DNA of 64,000 nucleotides from Actinacidiphila sp965342175 (GCF_965342175.1 NZ_CBDRBL010000002.1:62001-126000); one strand, 5' to 3'; positions 1 to 9,420 are shown, numbered from the stretch's first letter. Translations and numbers: made by a program. Notes: generated by a model from the letters alone, not told the origin.

Positions 1-163
1 GGCCGGACTGGACGCCGTCGACGTCGGCCCCTTCGGCAACTCGGCGGAGGGCGGGACGGAGCAGGTCGTCGCGGTCGTCGGCGAGCTGCTGCGGCGCACC
101 CTGGAGGCCGGCGCGACCAGGGTGTCGCTGCAAGTCAACGTCCTTCGGGAGGCGGACCGGTGA
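1..163 (+). CDS. 3' end of a probable thiamine-binding (MTH1187/YkoF-type) family protein
   Basis: Only the last 53 residues are inside the window; the reading frame begins at base 2. The tail contains VGPFGNSAEGG followed by a helix-like stretch and then GATRVSLQVNV. This resembles the end of the small MTH1187/YkoF-type thiamine-binding fold, where a GA-RVS strand closes the domain. Family members are about 90-110 residues long and bind thiamine or related molecules in the cytoplasm. The stop codon overlaps the GTG of the next gene (GTGA), so the two are probably co-translated. Assignment rests on the tail only; another small ferredoxin-like domain protein is possible. Confidence 0.55.
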   Translation, partial: AGLDAVDVGPFGNSAEGGTEQVVAVVGELLRRTLEAGATRVSLQVNVLREADR

Positions 164-540
164 CCGAGGCGGACGAGCATCCGTTCAGCGCGGCGATCAG
201 GCCGCTCGCCGACGCGCTGGGCGCCGAACTGGTGCCCCCGGCCGAGGCGCGCGGTGACGACGTGGTGCTCAGCTGGGAGGGCGCGGAGGTCGTCGCCGTA
301 CGGCTCCCGCACCTCGCGGACTCGCTCGACCACATCCTGGCCGACCTCCGGCGCCGGCACGGCAAGGAGTTGTCGGAACTGGGGCGGAAGGAGAAGCAGA
401 TGATCGTCCGCAGCCTTGAGGAACGCGGCGCCTTCTCGGTGCGGCACGGGGTCGAGACGGTCGCCTCGGCGCTCGGCGTGAGCCGCTTCACCGTCTACAA
501 CTACCTCAACAGGGAGAACGCGGCGAAGGGCGATGGATAG
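160..540 (+). CDS. Small helix-turn-helix protein with YheO/DauR-type C-terminal domain
   Basis: A 126-residue protein. The C-terminal third, about residues 80-122, holds a helix-turn-helix with KEKQMIVRSLEERGAF and then VASALGVSRFTVYNYLNR, the pattern of the YheO-like HTH domain. The N-terminal half is acidic and lacks the full PAS-like YheO sensor domain, so this is a short form. The GTG start is chosen because it overlaps the stop of the upstream gene by four bases. Its position just before the urate operon suggests a local regulatory role, but nothing in the sequence shows its target. A GC-rich hairpin follows directly after the stop. Confidence 0.75.
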   Translation: MTEADEHPFSAAIRPLADALGAELVPPAEARGDDVVLSWEGAEVVAVRLPHLADSLDHILADLRRRHGKELSELGRKEKQMIVRSLEERGAFSVRHGVETVASALGVSRFTVYNYLNRENAAKGDG

Positions 541-544
541 GGCC

Positions 545-570
545 GGCCCGGATCCCACCGGGCCCACTTT
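545..570 (+). terminator. Candidate intrinsic terminator after the HTH gene
   Basis: Arms GGCCCGG and CCGGGCC (7 bp, perfect) flank a six-base loop, four bases after the HTH stop codon; a short TTT follows. It would separate the HTH gene from the urate operon. The stem is short, so efficiency is unknown. Confidence 0.45.
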
Positions 571-740
571 CACCAGCACCGGCACGCCACCAGCCCCGGG
601 CGGCGCGCCCCCGTCCTCCTTCCCGGACCGAACCGGCGCCGGGAAAGATCGTTGGCGGTCTCCCCCTGGGGGCCTGCTCGCTGCCAGGGCCCCCGGCTCC
701 GCGCATCCGGCGTCCGTCCGGGCGTCATGGGTGGCGACCT

Positions 741-757
741 TTCAACAAACTGTTGAC
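741..757 (+). promoter_or_regulatory. Palindromic operator candidate upstream of uraD (AllR-type site)
   Basis: The sequence TTCAACAAACTGTTGAC contains a perfect inverted repeat, TCAACA-AAC-TGTTGA, 32 bases before the uraD start. A very similar element (TTCAACAGAACGTTGAC) lies before allantoinase at 12319-12335, and a third related copy lies before malate synthase. All three genes act in urate-to-malate metabolism. Binding by the IclR-family regulator encoded at 11342-12106 is an inference from this shared placement. Confidence 0.6.
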
Positions 758-788
758 GTCGCATGGTGGACGCTTCTAGCGTGCCGTT

Positions 789-1304
789 GTGACGTCCCGT
801 CCCTTCCCGGGCCTGGCCCGGTTCGACGCCTCCGGCGGACCGGAGGCGGCAGCGCTGCTGCGCGAGGTCTGCGCGAGCCGCTCCTGGGGCGCCGCCGTCC
901 TGGCGGCCCGCCCGTACGGCACCCTCGACGCGCTCCTCGCCGCCTCCGACGCCGCCACGGCCGGCCTCACCGCCGACGACCTGGCCGAGGCGATGGCGGG
1001 CCACCCGCCGATCGGCCGTCCCCGCCCCGGCGACCCGGTCTCCGCCCGTGAACAGCGCGGCGTGCGGGACGGCCAGCGCGAGGAACTGCTCGCGCTGAAC
1101 CTCGCCTACCAGGAGCGGCACGGCCACGTCTTCCTCATCTGCGCCACCGGCAGGACCGGCGAGCAGATGCTGGCCGCGCTCGAGGAGCGGATCGGCAACG
1201 ACCCGGACACCGAGCGCGAGATCGTCCGCACCGAACTCGCGGGGATCAACCGCGTCCGCCTCACGCGCCTCTTCGGAGGCGCCGCTCAGGAAGACCCCCC
1301 ATGA
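789..1304 (+). CDS. uraD: 2-oxo-4-hydroxy-4-carboxy-5-ureidoimidazoline (OHCU) decarboxylase
   Basis: Decarboxylates OHCU to S-allantoin, the last of the three steps from urate to allantoin. The 171-residue length fits the family. The catalytic histidine sits in HPPIG at residues 72-76, within the GHPPIGRP segment typical of the fold, and the C-terminal helices carry FLICATGRT and the NDPDTE/RTELAGINRVRL region. The GTG start is the first in frame and follows the palindromic operator candidate at 741-757. The stop overlaps the uraH start by four bases (ATGA), so translation of the two is likely coupled. First gene of a uraD-uraH-urate oxidase-deaminase operon. Confidence 0.93.
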   Translation: MTSRPFPGLARFDASGGPEAAALLREVCASRSWGAAVLAARPYGTLDALLAASDAATAGLTADDLAEAMAGHPPIGRPRPGDPVSAREQRGVRDGQREELLALNLAYQERHGHVFLICATGRTGEQMLAALEERIGNDPDTEREIVRTELAGINRVRLTRLFGGAAQEDPP

Positions 1305-1639
1305 CCTCCGTCTCCACGCACGTCCTGGACACCAGCCGCGGCCGCCCCGCGGGGGGTGTGCCCGTCACGCTCGCGGTGCGCTCCGGCAGCGACGCCGCCT
1401 GGGTGCCGCACGGCGCCTTTGAGACCGACGCCGACGGCCGCTGCAAGGACCTGCCCGACCTGCCGGACGGCACCACCCACGTCCGGCTGGAGTTCGCCAC
1501 CGAGCACTACCTCGCCGACCGGGGCGGCGGCGCCTTCTTCCCGGAGGTGGCGACCGTCTTCGCCGTCGAGCCGGGCGAGCACTACCACGTACCGCTGCTG
1601 CTCAACCCGTTCGGCTACTCCGTATACCGAGGGAGCTAG
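1301..1639 (+). CDS. uraH: 5-hydroxyisourate hydrolase
   Basis: Hydrolyses 5-hydroxyisourate, the urate oxidase product, to OHCU. The protein is a 112-residue transthyretin-like chain with the diagnostic N-terminal STHVLDT (His7) and the C-terminal YRGS (109-112), both part of the active site at the tetramer interface. Internal features such as the LEFATEHY and VPLLLNPFGYSVYRGS segments match the family. It overlaps uraD by four bases and is followed eight bases later by the urate oxidase gene, so the three enzymes that handle unstable intermediates are made together. Confidence 0.95.
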   Translation: MTSVSTHVLDTSRGRPAGGVPVTLAVRSGSDAAWVPHGAFETDADGRCKDLPDLPDGTTHVRLEFATEHYLADRGGGAFFPEVATVFAVEPGEHYHVPLLLNPFGYSVYRGS

Positions 1640-1646
1640 CACCGAC

Positions 1647-2534
1647 ATGCCGTCCACCCGACTCGGCCAGAACCAGTACGGCAAGGCGGAGACCCGCGTC
1701 GTCCACGTCACCCGCGACGGCGCGACCCACCACGTCAAGGACCTGAACGTCTCCGTCGCCCTCTCCGGCGCCATGGACGACGTCCACTACCACGGCAGCA
1801 ACGCCGCAGTGCTGCCCACCGACACCGCCAAGAACACGGTCTTCGCCTTCGCCAAGCAGTACGGCGTCGCGTCCGTCGAGCAGTTCGGCATCCACCTCGC
1901 CCGGCACTTCGTCACCAGCCAGGAGTCCATCGACCGGGCCAGGATCCGCATCGAGGAGTACGCGTGGGAGCGGATCGCGCCGGAGCACTCCTTCGTCCGC
2001 GGCGGCCGGGAGACCCGCACCACCGAGGTCGCCTACGACGGCGCGCGCTGGCAGATCGTCTCCGGGCTCAAGGACCTCGTCGTCATGAACACCACCGACT
2101 CCGAGTTCCGGGGCTTCGTCAAGGACCGCTACACCACGCTGCGCGAGACCGGTGACCGCGTCCTCGCCACTGAGGTCAGCGCCCGCTGGCGATTCAACTG
2201 GACCCGCGACGAGGACCCCGCCCCGCGGTGGCAGGAGTCCTACGCCGAGGTGCGCCGCCACCTCCTCGACGCCTTCGCCGGCACCTACTCGCTCTCCCTG
2301 CAGCAGACGCTGTACGCGATGGGGGACCGGGTCGTCGAGCACCGCCCCGAGATCGACGAAGTACGGCTCTCGCTCCCCAACAAGCACCACTTCCTCGTCG
2401 ACCTCGAGCCGCTCGGCCTCGAGAACGACACCCTCGACAGCGCGGTGTACTTCGCGGCCGACCGCCCCTACGGCCTCATCGAGGGCACGGTCCTGCGCGA
2501 GGGCGCCGAGCCCCGCATCCCGGTGACGGACTGA
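1647..2534 (+). CDS. pucL: Urate oxidase (factor-independent urate hydroxylase)
   Basis: Oxidises urate with O2 to 5-hydroxyisourate and H2O2 without cofactor. The 295-residue chain shows the two T-fold halves: GKAETRVVHVTR near the N-terminus (catalytic Lys) and the PTDTAKNTVFAFAK segment (the Thr of the Lys-Thr pair), then QQTLYAMG and PNKHHF in the second half. The ATG at 1647 is chosen because it starts at the conserved N-terminus; a longer in-frame extension upstream only reads through uraH in another frame. Co-directional with uraD and uraH; the deaminase gene follows after 12 bases. Confidence 0.95.
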   Translation: MPSTRLGQNQYGKAETRVVHVTRDGATHHVKDLNVSVALSGAMDDVHYHGSNAAVLPTDTAKNTVFAFAKQYGVASVEQFGIHLARHFVTSQESIDRARIRIEEYAWERIAPEHSFVRGGRETRTTEVAYDGARWQIVSGLKDLVVMNTTDSEFRGFVKDRYTTLRETGDRVLATEVSARWRFNWTRDEDPAPRWQESYAEVRRHLLDAFAGTYSLSLQQTLYAMGDRVVEHRPEIDEVRLSLPNKHHFLVDLEPLGLENDTLDSAVYFAADRPYGLIEGTVLREGAEPRIPVTD

Positions 2535-2546
2535 GAGGCCCCGCCC

Positions 2547-3932
2547 ATGACTGTCTTCGCGCAGCGCGTCGTCATCGAGAACTGTGCCGTGGCCACCGTC
2601 GACGCGCACGACACGGAGTACCCGTCAGGCCATGTCGTCGTCGCCGGCAACCGCATCGAGTCCGTCGGCCCGGGACCCGCGCCCACCGGACTGGACGGCG
2701 TCGTACGCAGGGTGGACGGCACCGGCCACCTGCTCACTCCCGGCCTGGTCAACACCCACCACCACTTCTACCAGTGGATCACCAGGGGCCTGGCCACCGA
2801 CCGCAACCTCTTCGGCTGGCTCGTCGAGCTCTACCCCACCTGGGCGCGGATCGACGAGCAGATGACCCACGCGGCCGCCCAGGGCTCCCTGGCGATGATG
2901 GCCCTCGGCGGTGTCACCACCGCCATGGACCACCACTACGTCTTCCCGCGCGGCGCCGGCGACCTGTCCGGCTCCATCATCCGGGCCGCCGCCGGCATGG
3001 GTGTGCGCTTCACCCTCGCCCGCGGCTCGATGGACCGCGGCGAGTCCGACGGCGGACTGCCCCCGGACTTCGCCGTCGAGACCCTCGACGCGGCGCTGGC
3101 CGCCACCGAGGAGACGATCGACGAGCACCACGACGCCGCGTTCGACGCCATGACGCAGATCGCCGTCGCCCCCTGCTCGCCGTTCTCGGTCTCCACCGAA
3201 CTGCTGCGCCAGGGGGCGGAACTGGCCCGGCGCAAGGAGGTGCGCCTGCACACCCACGGCAGCGAGACCGTGGAGGAGGAGCAGTTCTGCAAGGAGCTGT
3301 TCGGCATGGGGCCGACGGACTACTTCGAGTCCACCGGCTGGCTCGGCGAGGACGTCTGGATGGCGCACTGCGTCCACATGGCCGACTCCGACATCGCCGC
3401 CTTCGCCCGCACCCGGACCGGCGTCGCCCACTGCCCGTCCTCCAACGCCCGCCTGGCCGCCGGGATCGCGCGCGTCCCCGACATGCTCGCGGCCGGCGTC
3501 CCGGTGGGCCTCGGCGTGGACGGCACCGCGTCCAACGAAGCGGGCGAGCTGCGGACCGAGCTGCGCAACGCCCTGCTCGTCAACCGCCTCGGCGCCCACC
3601 GGGAAGCCGCGTTGACGACCCGTCAGGCGCTGCGGCTGGGCACATACGGGGGCGCCCGGGTGCTCGGCCGGGCCGAGCAGATCGGCTCCCTGGAGCCAGG
3701 GAAACTGGCGGACCTCGTCCTGTGGCGGATGGACACCCTCGCCCACGCCTCGATCGCCGACCCGGTCGCCGCGCTGGTCCTCGGCGCGCCGGCCCCCGTG
3801 ACCCTCTCCCTGGTCGACGGCCGCCCGGTGGTCGAGGACGGCCGCCTGGTCACCGCTGACGAGGAAGCCATCGCGCGCGCCACCCGGGACGAGGCACGGC
3901 GGCTCGCGCGGATCGCCGGTCGGGCGGGCTGA
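2547..3932 (+). CDS. 8-oxoguanine deaminase (amidohydrolase superfamily)
   Basis: A 461-residue cytoplasmic metal-dependent amidohydrolase of the ATZ/TRZ group. Metal and catalytic residues are visible in order: NTHHHFYQW (HxH-type motif, about residue 70), LHTHGSE, WMAHCVHM, and GLGVDGTASNE with the catalytic Asp. The C-terminal beta-sandwich ends with PGKLADLVLWRMD. Family members with this pattern deaminate 8-oxoguanine to urate, which fits its place as last gene of the urate operon: it would feed urate to the enzymes encoded just upstream. A guanine or other aminohydrolase activity cannot be excluded from sequence alone. Confidence 0.85.
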   Translation: MTVFAQRVVIENCAVATVDAHDTEYPSGHVVVAGNRIESVGPGPAPTGLDGVVRRVDGTGHLLTPGLVNTHHHFYQWITRGLATDRNLFGWLVELYPTWARIDEQMTHAAAQGSLAMMALGGVTTAMDHHYVFPRGAGDLSGSIIRAAAGMGVRFTLARGSMDRGESDGGLPPDFAVETLDAALAATEETIDEHHDAAFDAMTQIAVAPCSPFSVSTELLRQGAELARRKEVRLHTHGSETVEEEQFCKELFGMGPTDYFESTGWLGEDVWMAHCVHMADSDIAAFARTRTGVAHCPSSNARLAAGIARVPDMLAAGVPVGLGVDGTASNEAGELRTELRNALLVNRLGAHREAALTTRQALRLGTYGGARVLGRAEQIGSLEPGKLADLVLWRMDTLAHASIADPVAALVLGAPAPVTLSLVDGRPVVEDGRLVTADEEAIARATRDEARRLARIAGRAG

Positions 3933-3952
3933 CCCGCGCGGCCGGCCGCGGG
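3933..3952. terminator. Possible bidirectional terminator
   Basis: Directly after the deaminase stop, CCCGCG and CGCGGG form a 6 bp stem around a GGCC-rich loop, lying between two convergent genes. No T tract is seen on either side, so this is a weak call based on placement. Confidence 0.3.
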
Positions 3953-3999
3953 CTTCGGGGCGGTGCGGGACCTGGCCGCACCCGACCCGCCTGCGGTGT

Positions 4000-4998
4000 T
4001 CACGTCGAACGGCGCACCGCCGGGCCCCGCCCCTGGAGGCGGCCCTGCGCCTCGCGCAGGACCGCGCCGCCGCGGGCGACGGTGTAGAGGTCGGTCGGCA
4101 CCGGCCAGCCCTTCTGCCCCGCGTGGTCGCCGTTGAGTCTGCGCGCCCACTTGCTGTAGTCGGTCTCCAGGCCGTTTCCGGTGATGCGGATGCCGGGCGG
4201 CACCATCCGGGCGGCGCCGGAGGCCGGTTCGGCGACCGTGTGCCTCAGGGTGATGAACAGCGCCTGGTTGGCGGGATGGTCCGGTCCCGCCGAAAGGTGC
4301 CGCGCGACGACCTCCCGGCGCACGGGCAGCCACAGCCGCAGCGCCGCCCGCGCCGACCGGGGGAGCGCGAACTCCTGCCGGGTCGCCGTGGTCCTGCCGG
4401 GCAGGTTCACGGTGAGCCGGATGCGGGACTCCCCGGCCGACAGATCGGTGACGTCGGCGGCCACCAGGCCCTCGCGGGGCACCGCCGTAGCCCACAGCAG
4501 CTCCAACGCCGCCAGCATCCGCAGCCGGTACGGCTCGCGGCGCGGCTCCCCGGGGGTGCTCAGCGCCCGGCGCAGCACGATGTGCCCGGTGAAGTCGAGC
4601 GGCTCCTTCGTGTGCTTGGACCACGGGCGCATCCCGCGGGCCTGCCAGGCGAACGCGGGGCGCCCGGCGGCCCGGTTGAGGTCGGCGACGCCGTCCATGA
4701 TGTCGCGCTGGCTGGCGGGGGTGAGCGGGCGGCCGACCTGGCCGCCCCGGGTGCGGTAGCGGCCGGCCGCGATGCGGCCGAGCACGGTGTCCGGCTGACC
4801 CGGGTGGCCGAGAACGGCGTCGTCGAACAGGTCGTCGAGGCCGCGCAGGGCGTGCGGCGGGACGTCGGCGGCCGCGCGTTCCAGTACCGCGGTGGCCTTG
4901 CGCAGGCGTTGCTCCCGGGACCGGGAGGTGGCGATGGCCGGGTCGGCGAGGGCGCTTTCCAGCGCCGCACGCAGCTGGGGGAGGGCGGGCGTGTTCAC
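4000..4998 (-). CDS. Degenerate tyrosine-recombinase-like protein
   Basis: A 332-residue protein of uncertain function. The N-terminal part (about 1-130) is helical, like a core-binding domain. The central part has ALELLWATAVPREGL followed by beta strands and PRSARAALRLWLPVR, reminiscent of a tyrosine recombinase catalytic domain in which the first catalytic Arg lies in a GLR-xE-L context. Later, GNGLETDYSKWARRL sits where the HxLRH box would be, but the His residues are missing, and no clear catalytic Tyr follows. It therefore looks catalytically dead or repurposed. GTG start chosen for the NTPALPQL N-terminus; TACCCT seven bases upstream could be the -10 of a leaderless transcript. Confidence 0.5.
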   Translation of the reverse strand: MNTPALPQLRAALESALADPAIATSRSREQRLRKATAVLERAAADVPPHALRGLDDLFDDAVLGHPGQPDTVLGRIAAGRYRTRGGQVGRPLTPASQRDIMDGVADLNRAAGRPAFAWQARGMRPWSKHTKEPLDFTGHIVLRRALSTPGEPRREPYRLRMLAALELLWATAVPREGLVAADVTDLSAGESRIRLTVNLPGRTTATRQEFALPRSARAALRLWLPVRREVVARHLSAGPDHPANQALFITLRHTVAEPASGAARMVPPGIRITGNGLETDYSKWARRLNGDHAGQKGWPVPTDLYTVARGGAVLREAQGRLQGRGPAVRRST

Positions 4999-5253
4999 CC
5001 TCAGCAGGGTAGGGGCGGGCGCCGACAGTCGGACACAGAGAGTAATGCAAGGGCCCAGACTTTCGTCCGCCCCCGCACGGGCTGCTGGGCGTGCCGCGGC
5101 GCCGGGCCGCAAGGGTCCCCGCGGTGTGGGCGAGGGGCCAGCGGTGCCGGTCCGCGCGGGTGAACGGCGGGCCGTGCACAGGGGCCGGGTAGCGCGGCAG
5201 GTCCGCTCGGGCGAGGCTGGTGCCACGATCCTTGAGCACAGGGAGCAGCAGCG

Positions 5254-5574
5254 ATGATCCGCACCGACGCCCTCAACGAGCCCGCCGTCCGCGCCTTCGT
5301 CTCGGCGGTGAACTCCGGGGACCGGGAGGCGTTCGAGGCCGCGCTGGCCGAGAACGCGACGATGTCCGACGACGGCTCCGACCGCGACCTGAAGGAGTGG
5401 GCGGAGCGCGAGATCTTCGAGTCCCACGGCCACATGGACGTGCAGTCCCAGGACTCCTCGGGGCTCACCCTGATCGCGGACTACCGCAATGACGCGTGGG
5501 GCGAGATGCGCACGAAGTGGCGCTTCACCGTGGACGACGGGAAGATCAGCCGTTTCGACACCGGCCAGGCCTGA
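5254..5574 (+). CDS. NTF2-like (SnoaL-type) family protein
   Basis: A 106-residue single-domain protein. N-terminal helices (PAVRAFVSAVNSGDREAFEAALAENATMSDDG) followed by curved beta strands (WGEMRTKWRFTVDDGKISRFDTGQA) match the cone-shaped NTF2-like fold found in SnoaL and ketosteroid-isomerase relatives. The final KI-RFDTGQA strand is typical. The ATG is preceded by GGGAG at a normal distance. Function is not predictable from sequence; members range from isomerases to stress proteins. Convergent with malate synthase, from which a very strong hairpin separates it. Confidence 0.8.
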   Translation: MIRTDALNEPAVRAFVSAVNSGDREAFEAALAENATMSDDGSDRDLKEWAEREIFESHGHMDVQSQDSSGLTLIADYRNDAWGEMRTKWRFTVDDGKISRFDTGQA

Positions 5575-5585
5575 GCACGGCGTCG

Positions 5586-5623
5586 GGCCGGCCGGTCAGG
5601 CGGGCGAGCCTGACCGGCCGGCC
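5586..5623. terminator. Strong bidirectional terminator hairpin
   Basis: A perfect 16 bp inverted repeat (GGCCGGCCGGTCAGGC and its complement) with loop GGGCGA lies between the convergent NTF2-like and malate synthase genes. There is no long T tract, as is common for Streptomyces terminators. It could end transcripts from both sides. Confidence 0.8.
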
Positions 5624-5651
5624 GTCGCTCCGGGAGGGCGGCGGCCCCGGT

Positions 5652-7274
<1,623 letters not shown>

Positions 7275-7427
7275 GTCCCTGACTCTCCTCTTGCCGGTGA
7301 GGGGTGGCGTGCGGCCGGGGGAGCCGGGCGGCCGCCGCGCCCCGGTCGGCTCGGGGCGCCGGTCCGGGCGGGGGAGGGCCGCGAGGCGCGCCGACCGTAC
7401 GGGCGCTTCTGCTGTGTGGAGCATAGT

Positions 7428-7456
7428 TTCTGCATTGCGGAACTTCAACGTTCTGT
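7428..7456 (-). promoter_or_regulatory. Operator candidates upstream of malate synthase (AllR-type)
   Basis: Two elements lie about 155-180 bases before aceB. TTCTGCATTGCGGAA (7428-7442) has the same TTC-N7-CGGAA outline as TTCCATTGGACGGAA before allantoinase. On the minus strand, 7456-7445 reads ACAGAACGTTGA, identical over 12 bases to 12323-12334 and in the same orientation relative to the gene it precedes. This overlaps the stop codon of the nucleotidyltransferase gene. Control by the IclR-family regulator at 11342-12106 is inferred. Confidence 0.6.
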
Positions 7457-8098
7457 GGTATTCGGTGCCGGGGGCTCCGGCCGCTCCGGCGGCGCCGCCA
7501 GCAGCCGGAGGTCGTCCGGGGTGTCGATGTCGGCGGGATCCGCGACGTCCCCGCACTCGACGTGCACGATCGCCTCCGCGTGCCGCCTCAGGTAGGAGCG
7601 TGCCCCCCGGTCCCCCACCGCACTCGCGGCGATCGGCGGCCAGTGGGCGGCGCCCAGCAGGATCGGGTGGCCGGGCCTGCCGCCGTAGGTGGCACGGGCG
7701 AGGGTGCGCGGCGAGGCGCAGGCGGCGGCGACCCGGGCCACCGCCGCGGCCCCGATCCCCGGCTGGTCCACCAGGAGCACGACGACGGCCGGCGCGCCGG
7801 TGCCCGCCAGCGCATCGAGGCCGGCGCGCAGCGAGGAGCCCATGCCCTGCTCCCAGTGCGGGTTCACGGTGACGGCGTAGCCGTCCAGGGCGGCCTGCCG
7901 GCGCACCTGCGCGGCCGCCGCGCCCAGCACGATGTGGACCGGGCCGCAGCCGCCGGCGCGCAGCGTCGCCGCCGCGTGCTCGACCAGCGGACGGCCGCCG
8001 TACTCCAGCAGCGCCTTCGGGCGGCCGCCCAGCCGCCTGCCCCCGCCTGCCGCGAGCAGCAGCCCGGCGACGGCGCCCGTGCCCGCGTCGCGTTCCAC
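7445..8098 (-). CDS. MobA-like NTP transferase (molybdenum cofactor nucleotidyltransferase family)
   Basis: A 217-residue nucleotidyltransferase. The N-terminus holds the nucleotide-binding signature LLLAAGGGRRLGGRPKAL (about residues 13-30), and VVVLLVDQPGI carries the metal-binding Asp. This pattern is that of the MocA/MobA group, which adds CMP or GMP to molybdopterin, often for xanthine dehydrogenase maturation; such a role would fit a purine-catabolic neighbourhood but is inferred. The start is ambiguous: a duplicated CACGCCTCCTGGAT gives two AGGAGGC-GTG starts 18 bases apart (8098 and 8116). The shorter is given. Divergent from the phosphatase gene. Confidence 0.8.
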   Translation of the reverse strand: MERDAGTGAVAGLLLAAGGGRRLGGRPKALLEYGGRPLVEHAAATLRAGGCGPVHIVLGAAAAQVRRQAALDGYAVTVNPHWEQGMGSSLRAGLDALAGTGAPAVVVLLVDQPGIGAAAVARVAAACASPRTLARATYGGRPGHPILLGAAHWPPIAASAVGDRGARSYLRRHAEAIVHVECGDVADPADIDTPDDLRLLAAPPERPEPPAPNTTER

Positions 8099-8159
8099 GC
8101 CTCCTGGATGTCTCACGCCTCCTGGATACCGCGGACGGGGGAGTGGGGAAAGGACTGGC

Positions 8160-8825
8160 ATGACGAGCTGGATCATCGCCGTGCGGCACGGCGAGAGCGA
8201 GGCGAACGCGGCTTTCGCCCGAGGCAGGTCCCTGCCCGGGGTCCGGGACGCCGACGTGGCGCTGACCGCGCTCGGCCGGGAGCAGTCGGCGCTGCTCGGC
8301 CGCGATCTGCTGGCCCTGCCCGACGCCGAGGCGCCCGGCCGGGTCTGCTGCTCGCCCTTCGTTCGGGCCCGGCAGACCCTGAGGGCCGTCCAGGAGGTCC
8401 TTGTGGCCGCGGGCGGCGCACCGCTGCCCGTCACCTGTGACGAGCGGCTCCGGGACCGCCAGATGGGCCTGCTGGAGCTCCTCACCCCGGAGGAGATCCG
8501 TGAGCGCTTCCCGGAGCAGGCGCGGCGGCGCGAGCGCGAGGGTGAGGCCGTGTACCGCCCGCCGGGTGGGGAGTCGGTGCGGGACGTCGAGGCCCGTGTC
8601 CGGGACTTTGCGGCGGATGTCGTCGCCCGTCCGGGGCCGCCGCTGCTGGTCGTCACGCACGACGCGGTGGTGCTGGCGTTGTGCGGCCTGCTCGGGACGC
8701 CGCCGCCCGGCGACGCCCGTGTGGTTAACGCCTCGATGGCCCGCTGGTGGCGTGCCGGGGGCGGTTGGCGGCTCGTGGACTGGAACCGGGTCGCGGCCCG
8801 CGCGGGTGGCGGCGGCGGGGTGTGA
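8160..8825 (+). CDS. Histidine phosphatase family protein
   Basis: A 221-residue phosphoglycerate-mutase-like phosphatase. The phosphate-accepting histidine lies in AVRHGES (RHG motif, about residues 8-14). The second Arg is in SPFVRARQT, the catalytic Glu region is ERLRDRQMGLLE, and the second His is in LLVVTHDAVVLAL. These are the complete catalytic set of branch 1. The substrate is unknown; this group dephosphorylates sugar phosphates, cobalamin precursors and other metabolites. The ATG lies 61 bases from the divergent nucleotidyltransferase start, so the two share a short promoter region. Confidence 0.88.
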   Translation: MTSWIIAVRHGESEANAAFARGRSLPGVRDADVALTALGREQSALLGRDLLALPDAEAPGRVCCSPFVRARQTLRAVQEVLVAAGGAPLPVTCDERLRDRQMGLLELLTPEEIRERFPEQARRREREGEAVYRPPGGESVRDVEARVRDFAADVVARPGPPLLVVTHDAVVLALCGLLGTPPPGDARVVNASMARWWRAGGGWRLVDWNRVAARAGGGGGV

Positions 8826-8971
8826 CGGGCGGCGCGCGGTCGGAACGGATTTCGCTCTGTGTGTAGCGGGGGGAGCGTTCCGTCGCGTTTAATGTCCTCC
8901 CCGACAAGGCGGGTCGGATGGGGCCGGCCGGCCTGGGGGATGACCGGGGCCTACTCGTGGGGGACGTATCA

Positions 8972-9292
8972 GTGGTGAAGGACATGACTGCCCGTGTGGC
9001 GGTCGACGAGGGCGGCAGCCTCGACCCGCGGGTGACCGCCCTGCGGGCCGCGGTGGCCCGTTGCCGCCGTGAACTTGCCGGGTACCGCGCCGACTTACCG
9101 GACCGGCGCATCGCCGAGGACGAGCTGACGGCGCTGGCCGCCGCGGCCGCCGCCGGTGTCCCGGACGTCCTGCGGCTGCGCCGCGGCCTGCTGGTGATCG
9201 CCGGATCGCTCGGCTCCGTGAGTGCGCTGGCCGGCGCCCTCGCCGAGGTGCGGGGGGCCATCGAGCTGTTCGGCGCCCCGCGCCCGCAGTGA
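8972..9292 (+). CDS. DUF5955 family protein carrying a TTA codon
   Basis: About 106 residues, helical, without membrane segments. The arrangement of a charged helix with RRELAGYRADLPDRRIAEDELTALA-type sequence, then LLVIAGSLGSVSAL and ELFGAPRP, matches the Streptomyces DUF5955 family of unknown function. The GTG at 8972 is chosen because GGGGGA lies seven bases upstream; GTG 8975 and ATG 8984 are alternatives. The Leu codon at 9095-9097 is TTA, read only by the bldA tRNA in Streptomyces, so expression probably depends on developmental stage. It is the only in-frame TTA noticed in the window. A strong terminator follows at 9376. Confidence 0.7.
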   Translation: MVKDMTARVAVDEGGSLDPRVTALRAAVARCRRELAGYRADLPDRRIAEDELTALAAAAAAGVPDVLRLRRGLLVIAGSLGSVSALAGALAEVRGAIELFGAPRPQ

Positions 9293-9375
9293 CCCGGGGC
9301 GCCGCCGCGCCCTGTCGTCCGGGCCTTTGCCGGTCCGGTCGTCCACGGCCCGCGTCGTCGGGGGCCTGCCATGAG

Positions 9376-9420
9376 GACGCCCGGCCCTCGCGGGGGCGCG
9401 GTGCCGGGCCGGGCGTCTTT
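9376..9420 (+). terminator. Intrinsic terminator after the DUF5955 gene
   Basis: GACGCCCGGCCC and GGGCCGGGCGTC form a perfect 12 bp stem with an 18-base loop, followed by TTT. It lies between the DUF5955 gene and the convergent oxidoreductase gene. Confidence 0.75.

Noticed and set aside
1356..1646. N-terminal extension of urate oxidase
   Set aside because: It overlaps uraH in another frame and has a Thr/Pro/Ser-rich shadow composition; the family start is at 1647.
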